Assembly: GCA_965369325.1 (NCBI GenBank)
Contig: CBDUQI010000251.1
Span: forward strand, 1-7,648
DNA length: 7,648 nucleotides
From: CBDUQI01 sp965369325
GTDB lineage: Bacteria > Pseudomonadota > Gammaproteobacteria > Steroidobacterales > JBCBZW01
Direction of reading: 5' to 3'
Part shown: piece after piece, positions 1 to 7,648 of the stretch
Layout of the letters: every line of letters starts with the position of its first letter
How positions within the stretch are numbered: the first letter of the stretch is position 1
The notes under the pieces: model-generated
What the model was told of the DNA's origin: nothing
Seen by the model: only the letters and a program-made list of their open reading frames with translations
Databases searched by the model: none
Made by a program: the position numbers and the translations under genes

Positions 1-1622
1 TCCATCATGGAGTGGAGGGCTTCGCCGGCGATCTGCTGCTGGCGGTCGCCGCGATCATGGCGGTCTCTACTGCCTTTCGTTTTTACTTCGTCAGCCGTCT
101 GGGCGAGCGTGTGGTGGCGGACCTGCGCCGAGCGGTGTACGGACACGTGCTGAGCCTGAGTCCCGAGTTTTTCGAGCGCACCCGCACCGGCGAGATACTC
201 TCTCGCATCAACACCGATACCACCGTGCTGCAATCGCTGATCGGGTCCGGCATCTCAGTGGCCGCCCGCAACGTGGTCATGCTGACGGGCAGCCTGATCA
301 TGCTGGCGATCACCAGCCCTGGGCTGCTGGCGCTTCTACTGGGGATGATACCGGTGGTGCTGGTGCCGCTGCTGGCCTTTGGTCGGCGCGTGCGCACGCT
401 CTCACGCGACAGCCAGGATCGCATTGCCGACACCAGCGCCATGGCCACCGAAACGCTGGGTGCCATGCAGACCGTGCAGTCCTTTACCCGCGAAGGGCAA
501 GAACGCAGCCGCTTCAACGCAGCCGTGGAAGTGGCGTTTGATACCGCCTCGCGCCGGATCATGACCCGCTCACTGCTCACAGGCATGATGATCACGATGA
601 TTTTTGGCGGCGTCGTGCTGGTGTTGTGGGTGGGCGCGCACCGTGTGCTGGACGGGCAACTGAGTGTGGGAGAGCTTAGCCAGTTTGTCCTGTACGCAAT
701 TTTCATGGCCGGCGGGGCCGCCGTGCTGGCGGAAACCTGGGGCGAGGTGCAGCGGGCGGCCGGCGCGATGGAGCGAATCGGCGAGCTGCTGCACACCCAG
801 CCCGTCATCCGCGTGCCCGACAGCCCGCTCATACTCCCCACCCCACTACGGGGCGAGATTCACTTCGACAACGCCTCACTCGTGTATCCGGCGATGCCGG
901 AGCGCCCGGCGCTGGATGGGTTCGATCTGCACATCGCACCGGGCGAGAGCGTCGCGCTGGTGGGGGCTTCGGGGGCCGGCAAAAGCTCAGTATTCCGCCT
1001 GCTGCTGCGGTTTTATGATGCTACCGGTGGCTGCGTGCGGTTGGATGGGGTAGACATCGCCCAGGCCTCCCCGCATGCCATTCGTGAGGCCATCGGCATT
1101 GTGCCGCAGGACACGGTGATCTTCGGCGCCAGCGCCGCCGACAACATCCGCTACGGGCTTCCTGAGGCCAGCGATGCACAGGTGGTGGCCGCGGCCAAAG
1201 CCGCACACGCCGATGAGTTCATTCAGCGCCTGAACCAGGGCTACCAGACGTACCTCGGCGAGCGCGGCGTACGCCTGTCCACCGGCCAGCAACAACGCCT
1301 GGCCATTGCCCGCGCCATCCTCAAAGATGCCCCGGTGCTGCTGCTGGATGAGGCCACCAGCGCGCTGGATGCCCAAAGCGAGCGCGCGGTACAGGATGCC
1401 CTCAGCCACTTAATGGCCAATCGCACCACGCTAGTGATTGCGCACCGGCTGGCCACGGTGCTGGAGTGTGATCGGATCGCGGTAGTGGACGAGGGGCGCA
1501 TCATGCAGATTGGTACGCACGCAAGCCTGATGGAAGATTCCGATCTTTACCGGCGTTTTGCCGAACTGCAGTTTCGCGACCCGCTGATCAAGTCAGCCGC
1601 AAGGGCCGTCACGGACGGTTGA
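1..1622 (+). CDS. ABC exporter half-transporter, membrane domain fused to ATPase (MsbA-related), 5' partial
   Basis: Exporter-type ABC half-transporter, expected to dimerise in the inner membrane and use ATP to flip or export a hydrophobic substrate that the sequence does not reveal. The reading frame is open to the left edge (codons start at base 3), so the GTG at 12 is probably not the true start. Counting from that GTG, hydrophobic segments lie at about 7-27, 86-102, 104-123, 188-209 and 224-241. The family has six, so TM1 and roughly 50-60 residues are missing upstream. The ATPase domain is complete: Walker A GASGAGKSS (318-326), Q-loop Q366, signature LSTGQ (422-426, Thr where Gly is usual), Walker B VLLLDE with D446/E447, D-loop SALD, and switch histidine H478. 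The layout resembles the MsbA-related permease/ATPase subfamily of proteobacteria. It ends with TGA at 1620 and converges on the YkuD gene. Family is certain; lipid A transport specifically is not supported. Confidence 0.95.
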   Translation, partial: HHGVEGFAGDLLLAVAAIMAVSTAFRFYFVSRLGERVVADLRRAVYGHVLSLSPEFFERTRTGEILSRINTDTTVLQSLIGSGISVAARNVVMLTGSLIMLAITSPGLLALLLGMIPVVLVPLLAFGRRVRTLSRDSQDRIADTSAMATETLGAMQTVQSFTREGQERSRFNAAVEVAFDTASRRIMTRSLLTGMMITMIFGGVVLVLWVGAHRVLDGQLSVGELSQFVLYAIFMAGGAAVLAETWGEVQRAAGAMERIGELLHTQPVIRVPDSPLILPTPLRGEIHFDNASLVYPAMPERPALDGFDLHIAPGESVALVGASGAGKSSVFRLLLRFYDATGGCVRLDGVDIAQASPHAIREAIGIVPQDTVIFGASAADNIRYGLPEASDAQVVAAAKAAHADEFIQRLNQGYQTYLGERGVRLSTGQQQRLAIARAILKDAPVLLLDEATSALDAQSERAVQDALSHLMANRTTLVIAHRLATVLECDRIAVVDEGRIMQIGTHASLMEDSDLYRRFAELQFRDPLIKSAARAVTDG

Positions 1623-1630
1623 ACGCGCAC

Positions 1631-1657
1631 CGCTCACGCGCGTGAGGGCTCACGTGC
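1631..1657. other. Overlapping hairpin-forming inverted repeats in the convergent gap
   Basis: A perfect 14-bp palindrome CTCACGCGCGTGAG (1633-1646) overlaps a second inverted repeat, in which 1638-1645 pairs with 1650-1657 across a GGGC loop (eight pairs, one of them G-U). The two hairpins exclude each other because they share 1638-1646. They lie just after the ABC exporter stop and 28 bases beyond the convergent YkuD stop. Neither strand has a U-tract after the stem, so this is not a classical intrinsic terminator. A transcription-ending or mRNA-protecting role for the two convergent genes is inferred from position only. Confidence 0.3.
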
Positions 1658-1658
1658 T

Positions 1659-1691
1659 GGGTGCTGGGGGCTGATTCAGTAGGGTCAGGGG
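1659..1691 (+). other. Four G-runs, possible G-quadruplex motif
   Basis: The + strand carries GGG (1659-1661), GGGGG (1666-1670), GGG (1682-1684) and GGGG (1688-1691), separated by loops of 4, 11 and 3 bases. The 11-base middle loop exceeds the usual 1-7 limit, so any quadruplex would be weaker than canonical. The motif overlaps the stop codon of the - strand YkuD gene and lies in the presumed 3' untranslated region of the ABC exporter. Confidence 0.25.
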
Positions 1692-2221
1692 CGAATTTCT
1701 ACCAACGTGTCTTCGCGCGTGGCCATCCAGATTTCCATCATCGCATCGTTGCTGACGGCAATGCAGCCGTCGGTCCAGTCGCGTCCCCGATATTTTTTGT
1801 AAGGGCGTTTGGTGCCGTTCGGCATGCCATGGATCATGATGTTCCCGCCGGGGCTGACGCCGATGGCATTGGCGCGCGCGCGGTCGGCCGCGTTCGGATA
1901 GGAGATTTTCAGCGACAGAAAGAACTTACTGTTCAGATTTTTGTACTCAATCTGGTAGGTACCTTCCGGGGTACGGGAATCGCCCTCGCGGGTCTTGTGA
2001 CCCCACGGGGCCTTGCCCAATGCAATATCAAACTTGCGCACACGGCCATCTGCCCGCACCAGCGTTAGCTGGCGCGCGGACTTCTCCACGATGATGCGCT
2101 CGGCCGGCGTGAAATCAAATTCGTACCGAACCTGAGAGGCAGCCCGGGCCTGGTCCAGGCCCAACATCGTCAGTGTCGCCAGCAGCAGTGGCAACCAGAG
2201 GCCGAATCGCCCGGCTCGCAA
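1685..2221 (-). CDS. Secreted YkuD-domain L,D-transpeptidase-like protein (YafK/DpaA-like motif)
   Basis: Periplasmic 178-residue protein with a YkuD catalytic domain. Members of this fold form or cut bonds at meso-diaminopimelate in peptidoglycan, or attach or release Lpp-type lipoproteins. Residues 1-27 form a signal peptide (Arg-containing start, hydrophobic core LWLPLLLATLTML, ARA before the cleavage site). The YkuD domain spans about 41-178, with the conserved HG at H131-G132 and the nucleophile in TDGCIAVSN, C153. The usual [S/T]HGC motif reads TDGC, as in COG3034 proteins such as E. coli YafK (DpaA), which cuts Lpp from peptidoglycan. It is therefore not safe to call it a cross-linking enzyme. 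The start is TTG: there is no in-frame ATG or GTG upstream nearby, a GGGAGA ribosome-binding site sits six bases before it, and the signal peptide begins there. It lies 163 bp downstream of the porin, on the same strand, with its own likely promoter. The stop is TGA. Confidence 0.88.
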   Translation of the reverse strand: MRAGRFGLWLPLLLATLTMLGLDQARAASQVRYEFDFTPAERIIVEKSARQLTLVRADGRVRKFDIALGKAPWGHKTREGDSRTPEGTYQIEYKNLNSKFFLSLKISYPNAADRARANAIGVSPGGNIMIHGMPNGTKRPYKKYRGRDWTDGCIAVSNDAMMEIWMATREDTLVEIRP

Positions 2222-2227
2222 TACAAG

Positions 2228-2233
2228 TCTCCC
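2228..2233 (-). promoter_or_regulatory. Ribosome-binding site supporting the TTG start of the YkuD gene
   Basis: On the - strand GGGAGA (2233 down to 2228) lies six bases before the TTG at 2221-2219. This is what decides the start, since no ATG or GTG is available in frame nearby. Confidence 0.6.
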
Positions 2234-2257
2234 AGATGAACCCTCGATGACAGCGCA

Positions 2258-2286
2258 ATTGTAGCCGAGGCGAGGCAGGAAGCTAA
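2258..2286 (-). promoter_or_regulatory. Putative sigma70-type promoter of the YkuD gene
   Basis: Read on the - strand, a good -10 box TACAAT (2263-2258, five of six matches) is preceded after 17 bases by a weak -35 TTAGCT (2286-2281, three of six). The predicted transcript start near 2251 gives a leader of about 30 bases. This suggests independent expression from the upstream porin. Assigned by eye. Confidence 0.4.
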
Positions 2287-2349
2287 GGCACCGGTCGCAA
2301 ACTAGTGCGCCAGAGCTAATCCCGACGGGTGTTGTGGCCAGGATTCGGC

Positions 2350-2378
2350 CCGGCGGCGGGCGGGCAGTATGCCGCCAG
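2350..2378 (-). terminator. GC-rich stem-loop just after the porin stop, possible terminator
   Basis: Six bases past the porin TAG, on the - strand, 2378-2371 can pair with 2357-2350 (GGCGGC with GCCGCC, extended by a U-G and a C-G pair) around a 13-base loop. No U-tract follows, so classical intrinsic termination is not supported. Its place between the porin and the next promoter makes a terminator or 3'-end stabiliser plausible. Confidence 0.25.
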
Positions 2379-2384
2379 CCAAGC

Positions 2385-3770
2385 CTAGAACGTGTACTGT
2401 GCCCGCAGTTGGAATATGTTCAGTCCGTCTGCCGCCTGCAGCACGGTGCTGGCGCCCTCGGTGTCGACGATGGTGGTGTAATCCAGCAGGAAGCGAATCG
2501 TCGGCGTGGCGTACCAGTTGATCCCAGCGGTCAATGCCTGCTCGCTGCCGCCGATGAAACTGCCATCATTCAGATCCAGCGAGGCGTAGCGAAAGGCCAA
2601 CTCCCACGCCCCTATGCCGCCGGTCTCCCGGCTGAACATCTGCTTGGGTTTCAGCCGCTTGAATTCACCGCTGCTGATCTTGTACGACGCCGCGCGCGAT
2701 TCACCGGTCAACGACCAGGTCGCGTAAACGTGCCAGCTGTCAAAGCTCAGGTCGTTAGGCGCGCCGCTGCGATTCACCTCAAGCTGACTCCACTCACCCC
2801 CGGCTGAGAATGCGCCGGTCGCGAAGCCCCCTTCCAGACCGACAATCGACACGCCACTCACGTCACTTATGGTGCCGGTATTGGCGAGGAACAGGTTGGA
2901 CAGATGCGCCGTCTCGGAGCGGATGCGGATGCTCTCGCTGGCTTCGGTCGGCTCGAACCAGGCGGCGCGCACGCCGGTGTGTATCGCGCGGGTCTTTTCG
3001 ATCACCGGAGCCCACACGTAACGCGCGCTGGCGCCCCAGCCTTCATCGTCGTCTTTGTTGGCGGCGATGCTCTCGCCGAATATGCCGGCAGCGAAGAAAG
3101 TGTGATCGCGGATAACCTCAGCGCGAGCACCAATCGCCCGATCAACGAACGGTGCGATCAGGTCGTTGTCGATCGATCGCTCAACAAACGGTAGGTCGTT
3201 TGAGCTGGACTCCAGCATCAGGCTGTAGGGCTGCTTCACGTGGCCCAGGTACAGTTTGGTGCCCTTGAACCCGTTGTAGCCCAGAAAGAAGTCTTTCACC
3301 GAGACATCATTGTCGGCAAAGTCCACTTCTGCGGTGTACGCCCAGTCATGGTAAAGCTTGCCTTTGGCGACCAGGCGCGAGCGGCGGAACTCGGTGCCGT
3401 CGGTCACCTGCGCACCGCCGACGGTGTCTTCACTATGCAGCGAGGCATCCACGTGTAGACGCCCACCCAGGGCAAAGCTGAAGCCGTCATCGGAGTTGAT
3501 GCTAAAGCCCTTCTGGCCCACCGTCGCGCTCATCACCGGCTTGGCCGCCGGGATGGCCGGTGCAGGAGTCGGCGCAGGCACTGCCGTCATCAGGTCCTTG
3601 GCCTCGAGCTTTTCCTTTTCCATCAACAGGTCATACTGATCCTGGGTGATGACACCATTGCCCAACAGGATATCCAGCAAGGCCTGGTCCGCCGCGACGG
3701 CGGGCGCAGCGAAAGACAAGCCCAGCAAGACACCCATACTCAAGCTAAGGAACGAACTTCGGTTTAACAT
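2385..3770 (-). CDS. Outer-membrane porin of the OprO/OprP (Porin_O_P) family
   Basis: Predicted outer-membrane beta-barrel channel of 461 residues, of the family that includes the phosphate and polyphosphate porins OprP and OprO. Many family members have other or unknown substrates, so phosphate selectivity is not claimed. From the ATG at 3770: signal peptide 1-27 (MLNRSS, then a hydrophobic stretch ending APAVAA); a short mature-N-terminal segment 28-60 with DILLGNGVITQDQYDLLMEKE, a helical element typical of this family; a Pro/Ala linker at about 63-78; and a barrel from about 97 to the end. Family-like blocks include FRRSRLVAKG (128-137) and LGHVKQPYSL with a following FVERS (175-199). 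The chain ends in QYTF, the terminal Phe expected for BAM-assisted insertion. An upstream in-frame TTG at 3824 would put 18 polar residues before the signal peptide. The ATG has AGGGAAG eight bases upstream and is preferred. The gene is divergent from the oxoprolinase. Confidence 0.9.
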   Translation of the reverse strand: MLNRSSFLSLSMGVLLGLSFAAPAVAADQALLDILLGNGVITQDQYDLLMEKEKLEAKDLMTAVPAPTPAPAIPAAKPVMSATVGQKGFSINSDDGFSFALGGRLHVDASLHSEDTVGGAQVTDGTEFRRSRLVAKGKLYHDWAYTAEVDFADNDVSVKDFFLGYNGFKGTKLYLGHVKQPYSLMLESSSNDLPFVERSIDNDLIAPFVDRAIGARAEVIRDHTFFAAGIFGESIAANKDDDEGWGASARYVWAPVIEKTRAIHTGVRAAWFEPTEASESIRIRSETAHLSNLFLANTGTISDVSGVSIVGLEGGFATGAFSAGGEWSQLEVNRSGAPNDLSFDSWHVYATWSLTGESRAASYKISSGEFKRLKPKQMFSRETGGIGAWELAFRYASLDLNDGSFIGGSEQALTAGINWYATPTIRFLLDYTTIVDTEGASTVLQAADGLNIFQLRAQYTF

Positions 3771-3778
3771 GTGAGCCA

Positions 3779-3785
3779 CTTCCCT
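3779..3785 (-). promoter_or_regulatory. Ribosome-binding site fixing the porin start at 3770
   Basis: AGGGAAG on the - strand (3785-3779) stands eight bases before the ATG at 3770-3768. Together with the signal peptide beginning directly at that ATG, it argues against the TTG at 3824. Confidence 0.5.
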
Positions 3786-3827
3786 GAAGGACTGGTTAAT
3801 AAAATCAACGCAACCGCGAGACAAACG

Positions 3828-3855
3828 GGGCGCGCCCGAGCAGACTGCATGCAGT
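3828..3855. repeat. Two perfect short palindromes in the porin leader
   Basis: GGGCGCGCCC (3828-3837) and ACTGCATGCAGT (3844-3855) are both perfect palindromes, six bases apart. They lie within the predicted porin leader and at the edge of the AT-rich divergent control region. They could be operator half-sites or small leader hairpins. No regulator can be named from them. Confidence 0.35.
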
Positions 3856-3875
3856 TGATGAGATTGGGAAGGGTT

Positions 3876-3906
3876 TTATCAATGCTTTGTTACACTTTTA
3901 TTTCAA
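3876..3906 (-). promoter_or_regulatory. Putative porin promoter with an overlapping Pho-box-like site
   Basis: On the - strand a -35-like TTGAAA (3906-3901, five of six) is followed after 17 bases by a poor -10 ATTGAT (3883-3878, three of six). This gives a leader of roughly 100 bases. A weak -10 often goes with an activator. The segment 3895-3876 has the seven-four-seven plan of a PhoB box, GTGTAAC-AAAG-CATTGAT, matching about ten of 18 positions of the E. coli phoA box, with A-rich linkers repeating every 11 bases. AT-richness alone could produce much of this. Confidence 0.3.
3888..3896 (+). promoter_or_regulatory. Putative extended -10 promoter of the oxoprolinase gene
   Basis: TGTTACACT on the + strand fits the extended -10 form TGnTATAAT, with TACACT matching four of six. 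No convincing -35 is seen. The predicted start near 3903 leaves a leader of about 64 bases before the ATG at 3967. It lies within the proposed porin promoter on the other strand, so the two transcription units may compete or share a regulator. Confidence 0.25.
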
Positions 3907-3966
3907 TCATGGCATTTTCACTGCAAATTTGTTTCAACTCGTCAATCCCTGCGTGCTCAGCCCGTT

Positions 3967-7648
<3,682 letters not shown>

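Noticed and set aside
83..841. Open frame of 252 codons on the - strand opposite the ABC exporter membrane domain
   Set aside because: Ser/Arg/Thr-rich shadow of a clearly conserved exporter gene; no domain is recognisable.
1661..2068. Open frame of 135 codons on the + strand over the YkuD gene
   Set aside because: Antisense shadow of a gene with intact catalytic motifs and a signal peptide.
2334..2807. Open frame of 157 codons on the + strand over the porin C-terminus
   Set aside because: Antisense to the porin barrel; Arg/Pro/Ala-rich with no domain. Other + strand frames over the porin (2810-3639) were rejected for the same reason.
3771..3824. Porin start at the TTG at 3824, adding 18 residues
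   Set aside because: The added residues would precede a complete signal peptide that begins at the ATG at 3770, and that ATG has a ribosome-binding site at suitable spacing.

Overview
The window is about 7.6 kb of GC-rich DNA with four protein-coding genes. It suggests a Gram-negative proteobacterium, probably a gammaproteobacterium. The reasons are an OprO/OprP-type outer-membrane porin with a signal peptide and a C-terminal phenylalanine, a periplasmic YkuD-domain protein whose active-site motif is of the YafK/DpaA kind, and an MsbA-like ABC exporter. The genus cannot be fixed from this sequence.

Layout: (1) positions 1-1622, + strand, an ABC exporter half-transporter (membrane domain plus ATPase) whose first membrane segment lies upstream of the window. 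(2) 1623-1684, a short convergent gap with overlapping hairpins and G-runs. (3) 1685-2221, - strand, a secreted YkuD-domain L,D-transpeptidase-like protein with a TTG start, a ribosome-binding site and a plausible promoter in the 163-bp gap upstream. (4) 2385-3770, - strand, a Porin_O_P family porin; its best start is the ATG at 3770, not the upstream TTG at 3824. (5) 3771-3966, an AT-rich divergent control region. (6) 3967 to the end, + strand, a single-chain ATP-dependent 5-oxoprolinase of the eukaryotic OPLAH layout (HyuA half fused to HyuB half). It is open for 1227 codons without a stop and is cut only at its extreme C-terminus. It takes up almost half of the window.

Three of the four genes concern the envelope: export, peptidoglycan/lipoprotein linkage and outer-membrane uptake. 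The fourth recycles or catabolises pyroglutamate to glutamate. The porin and the oxoprolinase are transcribed divergently from one 196-bp region, so shared regulation is possible, but nothing in the sequence proves a common pathway. The porin/transpeptidase pair lies in tandem on the - strand, and the transpeptidase appears to have its own promoter.

I see no mobile element, tRNA, rRNA, CRISPR array, phage gene or defence system. No gene-free stretch exceeds 300 bases. The window looks like ordinary chromosomal core or housekeeping sequence. The points worth a second look are the porin/oxoprolinase control region, the inserts in the oxoprolinase, and the structured convergent gap. I find no convincing evidence of an undescribed system.
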